A DNA stretch of 13,027 nucleotides from Actinomycetota bacterium (GCA_013817555.1 JACDCN010000030.1:1-13027), one strand, 5' to 3'. Positions 1 through 6,733 are shown, numbered from the stretch's first letter. The notes: a model not told the origin generated them from the letters alone. Numbers and translations are program-made.

Positions 1-92
1 GGAAAACGTCACGAGACAAGACTGTCATCGTTGAGGGGCTCACCTCCGAAGTCGCAGGGGAGAGGCTTTCTGTGCCCGCGGGAGCAAGGTGA
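1..92 (+). CDS. 3' end of an unidentified upstream gene (partial)
   Basis: The reading frame beginning at base 3 is open from the window edge to a TGA at 90-92 and encodes about 29 residues ending ERLSVPAGAR. Its stop overlaps the GTG start of the next gene in a GTGA arrangement, the same 4-nt coupling seen at several other junctions here, which favours a real gene end. Too little is visible to assign a family. In several actinobacteria ileS lies just upstream of the TraR/DksA-lspA block, so an isoleucyl-tRNA synthetase C-terminus is one possibility, but nothing in these residues proves it. Confidence 0.5.
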   Translation, partial: KTSRDKTVIVEGLTSEVAGERLSVPAGAR

Positions 93-448
93 CTCTCGAT
101 CTCGCCCACTTCCGCAAGGAGCTGGAGAGCGAGCTCGAGCGGCTTCGCACGGCGCGACAAGGCGTGAACCACGAAGCCTCGCTGACCGATGAGACGGGCG
201 ACCTCTCGAGCGGCGCAGGCGAGATCGCGGACTCGGCGACCGAGACGTACATGCGCGAGCTCGACGAAGGTCTAGAAGAGAACGCCGAGCACCTCATCGC
301 CGAGGTCGAGGCAGCTCTGAAACGAATCGAAGACGGAACGTATGGCACCTGCGTCGTCTGCGGCAAGTCGATCGGCGTGGAGCGGCTGGAGGCGGTTCCC
401 TGGGCCACGCTCTGCATCGACGACAAGCGCGTGCAAGAGCAAGGGTGA
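89..448 (+). CDS. TraR/DksA-family zinc-finger protein
   Basis: A 119-residue protein: an N-terminal, charge-rich helical part (about residues 1-82), then a C-terminal zinc-finger-like module beginning YGTCVVCGK. DksA/TraR proteins act in the RNA polymerase secondary channel and modulate transcription initiation; actinobacterial members of this size are less well characterised. The visible ligands are C88 and C91, then C109; the position expected to hold the fourth cysteine is D112 (CIDD), so the site is Cys3Asp or lacks a classical zinc site. The start is GTG at 89, overlapping the upstream stop by 4 nt, with GGGAG just upstream. It is followed after 7 nt by lspA, a neighbour pairing known from actinobacteria. 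Family assignment is secure; the physiological role is not. Confidence 0.88.
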   Translation: MTLDLAHFRKELESELERLRTARQGVNHEASLTDETGDLSSGAGEIADSATETYMRELDEGLEENAEHLIAEVEAALKRIEDGTYGTCVVCGKSIGVERLEAVPWATLCIDDKRVQEQG

Positions 449-455
449 GACGCGC

Positions 456-1055
456 GTGAGCGAGCCCGCTCGCGAGATTCAGCAGGTCGATGTGCGGGTC
501 GGGTCGACCGCAAACGCGCTGCAGCCCATCTCGTCCGCCGAACGCTCGCTGGCGGCCGGACCGGCTCAATGGCTCGCATTGCTCGCAGTCGCAGCGGCGG
601 CCATAGTCGCCGATCAGCTCACGAAGCAGGTTGTTGGGCGCACGCTCGCTGTCGGAGAACGCGTCGACCTCTTCGGCCCGTTCTCCATCCACCACGTCGA
701 GAACTCGGGCATCGCTTTCGGGCTCTTCGCGAGCCGGACGAGCTTCGTCATCGCAATCACGGCCGTGGCGGTCGGGATGATGGTCTGGTTCTTCGCCCGC
801 TCGGCCAAACGGCATCCCATCCTGCCGGTCGGACTGGGGCTCGTTCTCGGTGGAAGCATCGCCAATCTGGTCGACCGCGTGCGCCTGGGCCGCGTGACGG
901 ACTTTCTCGACTTCGAAGCCTGGCCGGCCTTCAACCTCGCCGACACGTTCATCGTAGTGGGGGTCGCGGTGCTCTTCAGCACGCTCGTCCTCGCCGATCG
1001 GTCGGATCGCATGCATGGGGCGCGCGATGGGGACACTGCGCTTCAGCGTCGCTGA
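456..1055 (+). CDS. lspA: Lipoprotein signal peptidase (signal peptidase II)
   Basis: LspA is the inner-membrane aspartyl protease that cleaves the signal peptide of diacylglyceryl-modified prolipoproteins just before the lipidated cysteine. Family landmarks are present: ADQLTKQ (residues 52-58), the ENSGIAFGLF loop (82-91), NLVDRVRLGRVTDFLDF (137-153) and FNLADTF (159-165). The catalytic pair should be D149 and D163. About four membrane segments are visible (near residues 38-52, 96-114, 121-138 and 161-178). I chose the GTG at 456 because AAGGGTGAG lies just upstream and it sits 7 nt after the previous stop; an in-frame ATG at 342 lies inside the preceding gene and gives an arginine/serine-rich shadow. 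The protein is then 199 aa, with a hydrophilic N-terminal extension of about 35 residues, common in actinobacteria. It overlaps the next gene by 29 nt. Confidence 0.95.
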   Translation: MSEPAREIQQVDVRVGSTANALQPISSAERSLAAGPAQWLALLAVAAAAIVADQLTKQVVGRTLAVGERVDLFGPFSIHHVENSGIAFGLFASRTSFVIAITAVAVGMMVWFFARSAKRHPILPVGLGLVLGGSIANLVDRVRLGRVTDFLDFEAWPAFNLADTFIVVGVAVLFSTLVLADRSDRMHGARDGDTALQRR

Positions 1056-1929
1056 CGAGGACGCGGGCACACGCCTCGACAAGGCGCTCGCCGCGCGCGA
1101 GGAGATCGGGACGCGGTCGCTGGCGGAGCGACTGCTTCGAGACGGTGCAGTACGAGTCGATGGCGAGGTTCGGCCGAAGAGCTTTCGGCTCGAGTCGGGA
1201 TCCGTCGTCGAAACCGAGCTGCCTGGAGCGGCTCCCGGCCTGGCGGCCGAGGCGGTCACCGTTTCCGTGCTCTATGAAGACGAGCACCTTCTCGTCCTCG
1301 ACAAGCCGGCCGGGATCGTCGTGCATCCCGGCGCTGGCGCCAGAAGGGGAACCCTGGCGGGCCAGCTCGTCTCCCTCGGAGCGGCCGGCGGCCCAGACCC
1401 GGAGCGCCCCGGAATCGTGCACCGGCTCGACCGCGATACGTCCGGCCTGCTCGTAGTCGCCCGTTCTAACGACGCGCACGCCGTCTTGCAGGAGGCGATC
1501 AGGAAGCGCGAGGTCGAGCGACGCTACCGCGCGCTGGTACGGGGCCTCCCCCGCTCACGAACGGGCCGGATCGACGCTCCGCTCGGCCGCGACCGTCGCG
1601 ACCCGACGAAGCGCTCCCTGGACAGTGACGAGCCTCGGGACGCCGTGACGCACTTCGAGGCTCTCCAGCTCCTGAGCGAGCATGCGCTTCTCGACGTCCG
1701 CCTGGAAACGGGCCGCACGCATCAGATTCGCGTGCATCTGGCCGCGATCGACCTTCCCGTGTCGGGTGACTCGCAGTACGGCGTCCGAGGAGATCTCGGG
1801 CTCGAGCGGCAGTTCCTGCACGCGCACCGCCTTCGTTTCCCGCACCCTTCAACGGGCGACGAGATCGACATCACGTCGCCGCTCCCGCACGATCTGGAGA
1901 TCGCGCTGGAGCATGCTCGGCAGTTGTAG
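1027..1929 (+). CDS. RluD/RluA-family 23S rRNA pseudouridine synthase
   Basis: A 300-aa protein with an S4 RNA-binding domain (about residues 15-65) followed by the RluA-type catalytic domain. The signature HRLDRDTSGLLVVARS begins at residue 132 and contains the catalytic aspartate D135; RYRALVRG, the ETGRTHQIRVHLA motif, SGDSQYG and FLHAHRLRF follow in the usual order. Members isomerise uridines in 23S rRNA (RluD acts on helix 69), but the exact target cannot be read from sequence. The start is either ATG 1015 or ATG 1027; I prefer 1027 because GGGG lies 6 nt before it. The gene overlaps the lspA end, the common lspA-rluD pairing. Its last codons lie in one arm of an inverted repeat (1911-1941). 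Confidence 0.93.
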   Translation: MGTLRFSVADEDAGTRLDKALAAREEIGTRSLAERLLRDGAVRVDGEVRPKSFRLESGSVVETELPGAAPGLAAEAVTVSVLYEDEHLLVLDKPAGIVVHPGAGARRGTLAGQLVSLGAAGGPDPERPGIVHRLDRDTSGLLVVARSNDAHAVLQEAIRKREVERRYRALVRGLPRSRTGRIDAPLGRDRRDPTKRSLDSDEPRDAVTHFEALQLLSEHALLDVRLETGRTHQIRVHLAAIDLPVSGDSQYGVRGDLGLERQFLHAHRLRFPHPSTGDEIDITSPLPHDLEIALEHARQL

Positions 1930-1952
1930 GGCCGAGCATGCCCGGCCCCTAC
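1911..1952. repeat. Two overlapping inverted repeats at the pseudouridine synthase stop codon
   Basis: GCATGCTCGGC (1911-1921) is matched exactly by its reverse complement GCCGAGCATGC (1931-1941) across a 9-nt loop that contains the TAG stop. A second pairing, GTAGGGCCG (1926-1934) with CGGCCCCTAC (1943-1952; one extra C), shares bases with the first, so the two hairpins exclude each other. No T-run follows, so an ordinary intrinsic terminator is unlikely. It looks like a repetitive extragenic palindrome that has run into the gene end; a regulatory role is possible but unsupported. Confidence 0.55.
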
Positions 1953-1955
1953 GGG

Positions 1956-1961
1956 TAGACT
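1956..1961 (+). promoter_or_regulatory. Possible -10 box ahead of rpsB
   Basis: TAGACT fits the TANNNT form of actinobacterial -10 elements and lies in the 154-bp gap before rpsB, where the ribosomal cluster would be expected to have its own promoter. I cannot see a convincing -35 hexamer 16-19 bp upstream, so this is a weak call. If used, the transcript would start near 1968 and carry a leader of about 115 nt; I see no clear conserved RNA fold in that leader. Confidence 0.25.
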
Positions 1962-2067
1962 CTGCCGTGTCCTAGACCTTCCACCCGGCGATCCAGCCGA
2001 GGCGGGGGTGCCGTGCTGTGAGCGCGGTTCCGCCCGGCCCGCCGGCGCAACACCGTCCAACCAACCT

Positions 2068-2075
2068 GAAAGGGG
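2068..2075 (+). promoter_or_regulatory. rpsB ribosome binding site
   Basis: GAAAGGGG lies 8 nt before the GTG at 2084. It decides the rpsB start against the more distant in-frame GTG at 2018, which has no such site and would add 22 proline-rich residues not expected in S2. Confidence 0.7.
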
Positions 2076-2083
2076 CTGATCCT

Positions 2084-2938
2084 GTGTCAGTCGTAACTAT
2101 GCGAGAGCTCCTGGAGGCCGGCGTCCACTTCGGCCACCAGACGCGACGCTGGAACCCGAAGATGCGCCGCTTCATCTTCTCCGAGCGCGGGGGGATCTAC
2201 ATCATCGACCTCCAGAAGACCCTCGAGCTGCTCGAGGAGGCGCACGACTTCGCGCGCAATGTCGCGGAGCGGAGGGGAACCGTCCTCTTCGTCGGCACCA
2301 AGAAGCAGGCGCAGGAGGCGGTGCAGGAGCACGCGACGCGCGTCGGCATGCCGTACGTGTCCAATCGCTGGCTCGGCGGCCTCTTGACCAACTGGCGAAC
2401 GATCTCGGAGCGGATCTCATATCTCCACGACCTACGCCGCCTGCAGACCGAGGGGCAGCTCGATCTCCTGCCGTCGAAGGAGCGGATCTCGCTCACCGCC
2501 GAGCTCGAAAAGCTCGAATCCAACCTTGGCGGCGTCGCCGACATGAAGCGCCAGCCCGACGCGGTCTTCGTCATCGACCTGAAGAAAGAGCAGCTGGCGG
2601 TCCGCGAGGCGCGCCGCCTGGGTGTGCCGATCATCGGCCTGGTCGACACAAACGCAGACCCGGACGAAGCCGATTTCATCATCCCCGGAAACGACGACGC
2701 GATCCGTGCCTCCAACCTGATCGCAAAGGTGGTCGCCGATGGGATCGCGGCCGGGAAGGCGCAGGTCTCTCCAGCGGAGTTCGCAGCCCCCAAGGCCGAG
2801 GTCGATGCCGAGATGGACGAACCCATGGCTAGCTCGAACGACGAGACGTCGGATTCAGACGAGGAGCCGCCGCCCGTTGAGACGCTCGAGCCCGAGGCAG
2901 CCGCGATCGGGGTCGCCGAGGGAGGCGAGAAGCAGTGA
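2084..2938 (+). CDS. rpsB: 30S ribosomal protein S2
   Basis: S2 is a small-subunit ribosomal protein located between head and body of the 30S particle. The start MSVVTMRELLEAGVHFGH (residues 1-18) is the standard S2 beginning, and NRWLGGLLTNWRTI, the PDAVFVIDLKKE stretch and IPGNDDAIRASNLI follow in the usual order. The start is GTG at 2084, set by the GAAAGGGG site and by the family N-terminus. At 284 aa it is longer than a roughly 240-aa S2 because of an acidic, low-complexity tail (about the last 55 residues, rich in Glu, Asp, Ser and Pro); such tails are common in actinobacteria. It is the first gene of the conserved rpsB-tsf-pyrH-frr cluster and overlaps tsf by 4 nt (GTGA). Confidence 0.97.
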   Translation: MSVVTMRELLEAGVHFGHQTRRWNPKMRRFIFSERGGIYIIDLQKTLELLEEAHDFARNVAERRGTVLFVGTKKQAQEAVQEHATRVGMPYVSNRWLGGLLTNWRTISERISYLHDLRRLQTEGQLDLLPSKERISLTAELEKLESNLGGVADMKRQPDAVFVIDLKKEQLAVREARRLGVPIIGLVDTNADPDEADFIIPGNDDAIRASNLIAKVVADGIAAGKAQVSPAEFAAPKAEVDAEMDEPMASSNDETSDSDEEPPPVETLEPEAAAIGVAEGGEKQ

Positions 2939-3747
2939 GCACCACGATCAGCGCGGGCCAGGTGAAGGAGCTTCGCGAGCGGACCGGCGCGGGAATGATG
3001 GATTGCAAGCGCGCGCTCGAGGAGACCGCCGGCGACCTCGAGGCCGCCCGAACACTCCTCCGCGAGCGCGGCATGGCGGCAGCCGGGAAGCGCGCCGGAC
3101 GATCCACGAGCGAAGGTCTTGTGGGCTACATCGTGGAAGGACTGACCGGATCGATCGCCGGGATCGGCTGCGAAACCGAGCCAGTGTCGAAGAGCGACGA
3201 GTTCCAGACATTCGCCGAGCGCGTCCTGCGCGCGGTGCATGCCGAGGGGCCCGGCGCGGTCGAGCGCTTCGACGACGAACGAATGGAGCTCGTTGGAAAG
3301 CTCGGCGAGAACATCGTCGTCGTCGGCGCTGAGCGCTTCGATGCGCCGGCCGGCAACGTCGTTGCCGCGTACGCCCATCCGCCGGCCAACAAGATCGGTG
3401 TCCTCGTCGAGCTCCAGGGCGGATCCCCGGAGCTGGCCCGGCAGGTGGCGATGCACATCTCCTTCGCAGCGCCGGAGTGGGGGACGCGAGACGACGTTCC
3501 GAGCGAAGCAATCGACGCTGAGCGCTCGATTTTCCTCAACTCGGACGAAGTGCAGTCGAAGCCCGAGGCCGCACGTGAGAAGATCGTGGAGGGCATGCTT
3601 GGAAAGCGATTCTTCGCTGCGACTCCGGGAGGCGTTCTCGCCGACCAGGCCTGGATCCACGATGCCTCGAAGAGCGTCACGCAGGCGCTCGAGGAGGCGA
3701 ACGCCTCCGTCGTCCGCTTCGCGCGGGTGTCGGTCGCCGGATCGTGA
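2935..3747 (+). CDS. tsf: Translation elongation factor Ts
   Basis: EF-Ts is the cytosolic exchange factor that releases GDP from EF-Tu. The N-terminal UBA-like domain (residues 8-46) carries the typical ELRERTGAGMMDCKRALEE motif. The core domain follows; at the position of the usual CETDFVAR motif the protein reads CETEPVSKSDEF (79-90). In E. coli the Asp-Phe of this motif contacts EF-Tu and helps displace the Mg-bound nucleotide; here they are Glu82 and Pro83. The rest of the core, including MHISFAAPEW and the C-terminal VRFARV strand, looks intact at 270 aa. The start is GTG overlapping the rpsB stop by 4 nt, and its own stop overlaps the pyrH start in the same way, so the three genes are probably translationally coupled. 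Confidence 0.96.
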   Translation: MSTTISAGQVKELRERTGAGMMDCKRALEETAGDLEAARTLLRERGMAAAGKRAGRSTSEGLVGYIVEGLTGSIAGIGCETEPVSKSDEFQTFAERVLRAVHAEGPGAVERFDDERMELVGKLGENIVVVGAERFDAPAGNVVAAYAHPPANKIGVLVELQGGSPELARQVAMHISFAAPEWGTRDDVPSEAIDAERSIFLNSDEVQSKPEAAREKIVEGMLGKRFFAATPGGVLADQAWIHDASKSVTQALEEANASVVRFARVSVAGS

Positions 3748-4511
3748 CGACCCACGCGGAAGAGGTGACCGAGCGGCTCTCCACCGAGACGCCAACGCCT
3801 TTCCATCGCGCGCTTCTGAAGGTCTCCGGCGAAGCGCTTCTCGGTGATCGTTCGTACGGGATCGACCCCCAGACCGTCGTCGCGATCGGTGAGGAGGTGC
3901 TGGCGGTGCACGAGGCCGGCACCGAGCTCGCGATCGTCGTCGGCGCCGGGAACATCTATCGCGGCATGGCGGCGGCCGCCGAGGGCATGGACCGCGCGAC
4001 CGCGGACTATGCCGGCATGCTGGCGACACTCCTGAACGCGCTCACGCTCCAAGACGCCCTCGAGCGGCTCGGCGTCCAGACGCGCGTGCAGTCCGCGATC
4101 GCTGTCTCCGAGGTCGCCGAGCCCTACATTCGCCGCCGCGCGATACGACATCTCGAGAAGGGCCGGATCGTCATCTTCGCCGCCGGTACGGGCAACCCGT
4201 TCTTCACGACGGACACCGCAGCCGCCCTGCGCGCGCTCGAGATCGGTGCCGAGGCGATCCTGATGGCGAAGAACAACGTCGAGGGCGTGTACGACGGCGA
4301 CCCGCACGAGAACCCAGACGCGCGCTTTCTCCCCGAGCTCACACACCTCGAGGCGATCGAGCGCGGGCTCAAGGTCATGGATACGACCGCGCTCTCGCTG
4401 TGCATGGACAACCGGCTGCCGATCTACGTCTTCGAGCTCGCCGCAGGCAACATCCGCCGCGTGGCCGCCGGTGAGCGTGTGGGCACGATCATCTCGACCC
4501 CGAGCTCCTAA
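3744..4511 (+). CDS. pyrH: Uridylate (UMP) kinase
   Basis: PyrH phosphorylates UMP to UDP with ATP and is a hexameric amino-acid-kinase-fold enzyme of pyrimidine nucleotide synthesis. Visible motifs are LLKVSGEALLGD (residues 24-35), VVGAGNIYRGM (65-75), MDRATADYAGMLATLLNA (82-99), AGTGNPFFTTDTAA (147-160) and KNNVEGVYDGDP (176-187). The glycine-rich loop reads GAGN where GGGN is more usual. The start is GTG 3744 in a GTGA overlap with tsf; this gives about 20 extra polar residues before the first strand, as in many actinobacterial homologues, and a 255-aa product. A later start cannot be excluded. It lies between tsf and frr, its usual place. Confidence 0.96.
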   Translation: MTTHAEEVTERLSTETPTPFHRALLKVSGEALLGDRSYGIDPQTVVAIGEEVLAVHEAGTELAIVVGAGNIYRGMAAAAEGMDRATADYAGMLATLLNALTLQDALERLGVQTRVQSAIAVSEVAEPYIRRRAIRHLEKGRIVIFAAGTGNPFFTTDTAAALRALEIGAEAILMAKNNVEGVYDGDPHENPDARFLPELTHLEAIERGLKVMDTTALSLCMDNRLPIYVFELAAGNIRRVAAGERVGTIISTPSS

Positions 4512-4513
4512 CC

Positions 4514-4520
4514 AAGGAGG
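4514..4520 (+). promoter_or_regulatory. frr ribosome binding site
   Basis: AAGGAGG ends 4 nt before the ATG at 4525, directly after the pyrH stop. It fixes the frr start there and excludes an in-frame GTG at 4471, which lies inside pyrH. Confidence 0.7.
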
Positions 4521-4524
4521 GCGA

Positions 4525-5088
4525 ATGGCTGCGATCGAGGACTTCCTCGCAGACGCGAAACGGCGGATGGACAAGTCGATCGAGGCGACACATCACGAGT
4601 TCAACTCGATCCGTACCGGGCGCGCCTCGCCGGCCCTTCTCGACCGCGTGACGATCGACTATTACGGCACGCCGACTCCCCTGAAGAGCCTCGCGTCGAT
4701 CGGGGCGCCGGAGGCGCGACTCCTGACGGTGCAACCGTTCGACCCGGGATCGATGAAGTCGATCGAGCGCGCGATCCAGGAGTCCGACCTCGGCCTGACA
4801 CCCTCGAACGACGGCAAGATCATCCGCCTGCCGATTCCGACGCTCACCGAGGAGCGGCGAAAGGAACTGGTCAAGGTCGTGCGCCGGGTGGGCGAGGACG
4901 GGAAGGTCGCGATTCGGAACGTCCGCCGAGACGTGATGCAGCACCTCCGCGAGCTCGTCACCAATGGCGATGTCGGAGACGACGAGGAGCGGCGTGCCGA
5001 GCAACAGGTGCAAAAGGTCACCGACGAGCACACGAAGGCGATCGACGATCTCCTGAAGGTCAAGGAGACGGAGATCATGGAGGTTTGA
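4525..5088 (+). CDS. frr: Ribosome recycling factor
   Basis: RRF works with EF-G to split post-termination ribosomes. The 187-aa product has the standard size. It shows the family pattern: FNSIRTGRASPALLDRV early in the three-helix bundle, YYGTPTPLKSLASI and LTVQPFD in the second domain, IRLPIPTLTEERRKELVK, and a long C-terminal helix. The ATG at 4525 is supported by the AAGGAGG site and by alignment to the family N-terminus. It lies 13 nt after pyrH. Its last codons contain the GGAGG that appears to serve uppS, whose proposed CTG start lies 3 nt after the frr stop. Confidence 0.97.
   Translation: MAAIEDFLADAKRRMDKSIEATHHEFNSIRTGRASPALLDRVTIDYYGTPTPLKSLASIGAPEARLLTVQPFDPGSMKSIERAIQESDLGLTPSNDGKIIRLPIPTLTEERRKELVKVVRRVGEDGKVAIRNVRRDVMQHLRELVTNGDVGDDEERRAEQQVQKVTDEHTKAIDDLLKVKETEIMEV
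5079..5083 (+). promoter_or_regulatory. Shine-Dalgarno site supporting a CTG start of uppS
   Basis: GGAGG lies within the last codons of frr and is followed after 8 nt by CTG 5092. No ATG, GTG or TTG is in frame between the frr stop and ATG 5149, and the latter is 65 nt from this site, too far to be served by it. Confidence 0.65.
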
Positions 5089-5091
5089 CGG

Positions 5092-5805
5092 CTGTCCGAC
5101 GGCGTCTCGAGCGACGACTCCGCGGCAGCACGTAGCGTCGCCATCATCATGGACGGGAACGGGCGCTGGGCTGCGTCCCGCGGCCTGTCCGTTGCCGAAG
5201 GACATCGTGAAGGGGCTCGTGCGCTTCGGCGAACGGTAGAAGCCGCGATCGACCTCGACGTGCGCTCCTTGGCCGTGTACGCGTTCTCGACCGAGAACTG
5301 GGCCCGCCCGCCCGACGAGGTCGAGTCGATTCTCGACCTGCTGGAGGAGACGATCGAGCGCGAGCTCCCGGACCTCGCGCATCAAGGTGTTCGCACGCGC
5401 TTTTTCGGGCGACGCGACCGGATTCCACAAGCGCTGCGCGAGAAGATGGCGACGCTAGAGGCGGAAACAGCTCCTAACGACCGGCTCCACCTCTGGATCG
5501 CGTTCGACTACGGGGGTCGCGCCGAGCTCGTCGAAGCTGCACGGTCGCTGGTCGAAGACGGGATCCGACCCGAGGACGTGTCCGAGGAAACCCTGGCCGC
5601 CCGCCTCTCTGCGCCCAAGCTGCCCGATCCCGATCTCGTCATCCGGACGTCGGGCGAGCAGCGGCTCTCCAACTTCCTGCTCTGGCAGTCGGCCTACGCC
5701 GAGTTTGTATTTGCGGAGACCTACTGGCCGGACTTCGGAGAAGACGAGCTGCGCGCGGCGCTCGAGGAGTACACGCGCCGCGGGCGCAGGTTCGGCGCTC
5801 GATGA
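5092..5805 (+). CDS. uppS: Isoprenyl (undecaprenyl-type) diphosphate synthase, probable CTG start
   Basis: UppS is a cis-prenyltransferase that adds isopentenyl units to an allylic diphosphate to make the polyprenyl carrier for peptidoglycan. Counting from CTG 5092, VAIIMDGNGRWA (16-27) contains the catalytic/Mg-binding D21; GHREGARALRR, the YAFSTENWARP segment, WIAFDYGGRAE, RTSGEQRLSNFLLWQ (185-199) and the FAETYWPDF end follow. The product is 237 aa, normal for the family. ATG 5149 would begin at the methionine of MDGNG, leaving 218 aa and deleting the first beta strand (VAII). CTG is the only near-cognate start between the frr stop and 5149. The exact chain length made cannot be told from sequence. 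The function is secure; the start is inference. Confidence 0.93.
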   Translation: MSDGVSSDDSAAARSVAIIMDGNGRWAASRGLSVAEGHREGARALRRTVEAAIDLDVRSLAVYAFSTENWARPPDEVESILDLLEETIERELPDLAHQGVRTRFFGRRDRIPQALREKMATLEAETAPNDRLHLWIAFDYGGRAELVEAARSLVEDGIRPEDVSEETLAARLSAPKLPDPDLVIRTSGEQRLSNFLLWQSAYAEFVFAETYWPDFGEDELRAALEEYTRRGRRFGAR

Positions 5806-5822
5806 ACAACACTCGCCTTCGG

Positions 5823-5857
5823 CTCGCGTTCGCGAGGGAAACCATGTTTCCCTCGCG
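5823..5857. repeat. Long perfect hairpin with a competing smaller hairpin
   Basis: CGCGAGGGAAAC (5831-5842) and GTTTCCCTCGCG (5846-5857) form a perfect 12-bp stem with a 3-nt loop. The upstream CTCGCG (5823-5828) can instead pair with CGCGAG (5831-5836), so two folds compete for the same arm. No T-run follows. It lies in the non-coding gap between uppS and cdsA, next to a second hairpin of similar design. Confidence 0.6.
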
Positions 5858-5878
5858 TGCTCCCTTCTTCTCGAGAGC

Positions 5879-5902
5879 GTGGGGAACCCCCCGGTTCCCC
5901 AC
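5879..5902. repeat. Second perfect hairpin, similar to the first
   Basis: GTGGGGAACC (5879-5888) and GGTTCCCCAC (5893-5902) form a perfect 10-bp stem around a CCCC loop. The pattern G-N-GGG-AA-C / G-TT-CCC-N-C resembles the hairpin at 5831-5857, suggesting two diverged copies of one palindromic family. Outside it, GAGCGTG (5875-5881) and CACGCTC (5910-5916) could extend or compete with the pairing. No T-run follows, so a simple intrinsic terminator is not supported. Together the two repeats fill most of the 130-bp gap 5806-5935, which holds no gene I can support. Confidence 0.6.
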
Positions 5903-5935
5903 ACCCCTCCACGCTCATCGGCCAAGAACCCGCCG

Positions 5936-6733
5936 ATGAACCCGCTCCTCTCTCGCCTGCTCGTCGCCGCTGCCCTCCTCCCGCTCGTCATCGGCGTCGT
6001 GTATCTGGGCGGCTGGTGGCTCTTCGGGCTCGCTCTCGTGGCCGGGCTCCTCGGCCTGCACGAGCTCTTCAGGATGGCCAGGGAGCGTCGTCCGCTCGTC
6101 ATTGCCGGGTACCTCGGCTTCATCCTCACGCTCTTCGGCCTCCAACTCGGCGATCTCCCGTGGATGCTCGGCGGAATCCTGGCGACGCTCTTCCTCTCCT
6201 TCGTCTTTTACGGCCTCTCGGACATCCGAACGTCCGCGACGACGTCGTTTGGCATCACGCTGCTCGGGGTCGTGTGGGTGGGAGCAGGCCTCGGGCTCCT
6301 GCTCCTCGTGCGCGACATCCCCGACCACGGCTTCTGGGCGGTGATTGCGGTGATGTTCACCGTCTTCGCCGCGGATACAGTGGCATTCTTCGTCGGCCGC
6401 ACGCTTGGTCGCCACAGAATGGCGCCCGCGATTTCCCCGGCAAAGACCTGGGAGGGGTTGGTTGCGGGAGTGCTGGCCGCGATGGCGGCGGCGTTCCTGA
6501 TCCTCTACAAGGATCGCGACGAGTTCCTGACGATTCCGCAGACGCTGCTACTCGGCGCCGCGGTCGCGCTCGCGGCCGTGTTCGGCGATCTCTTCGAGTC
6601 GGCGGTCAAGCGCGACCTGCAGATGAAGGATTCCGGACGCCTGCTGGGCGGACATGGCGGCATCCTCGACCGCTTGGACGCTCTGCTCTGGGCGAGCCCA
6701 GCAGCCTACTTCGTGATCCTCGCGGTCGGCTGA
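5936..6733 (+). CDS. cdsA: Phosphatidate cytidylyltransferase (CDP-diacylglycerol synthase)
   Basis: CdsA is an integral membrane enzyme that converts phosphatidic acid and CTP to CDP-diacylglycerol, the precursor of phospholipids. The 265-aa product is strongly hydrophobic, with about seven to eight membrane segments. It carries SPAKTWEG (168-174) and the full family signature from S222 to D248: SAVKR, MKDSGRLLGGHGG and DRLD in correct spacing. ATG 5936 begins MNPLLSRLLVAAALL, a normal start into the first membrane helix. In-frame sequence upstream is the repeat-bearing gap and reads as non-native protein. No clear ribosome binding site precedes this ATG. In other genomes dxr usually follows; here trpD follows after 29 bp. 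Confidence 0.95.
   Translation: MNPLLSRLLVAAALLPLVIGVVYLGGWWLFGLALVAGLLGLHELFRMARERRPLVIAGYLGFILTLFGLQLGDLPWMLGGILATLFLSFVFYGLSDIRTSATTSFGITLLGVVWVGAGLGLLLLVRDIPDHGFWAVIAVMFTVFAADTVAFFVGRTLGRHRMAPAISPAKTWEGLVAGVLAAMAAAFLILYKDRDEFLTIPQTLLLGAAVALAAVFGDLFESAVKRDLQMKDSGRLLGGHGGILDRLDALLWASPAAYFVILAVG

Noticed and set aside
294..1259. Long minus-strand open frame over lspA and the pseudouridine synthase
   Set aside because: It lies opposite two genes with clear catalytic motifs and has low-complexity composition.
2018..2083. Upstream GTG start for rpsB
   Set aside because: It would add 22 residues not expected in S2, and GTG 2084 has a good ribosome binding site.
2197..4029. 610-codon open frame on the minus strand across rpsB, tsf and pyrH
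   Set aside because: It is antisense to three well-supported genes, is arginine/serine/proline-rich low complexity with no recognisable domain, and is expected from codon bias in GC-rich DNA.
3126..4574. 482-codon minus-strand open frame over tsf and pyrH
   Set aside because: Same reason: complementary shadow of conserved genes, no domain, no plausible start site.
5806..5935. Small gene or intrinsic terminator between uppS and cdsA
   Set aside because: No credible start plus frame is present, and neither hairpin is followed by a T-run.
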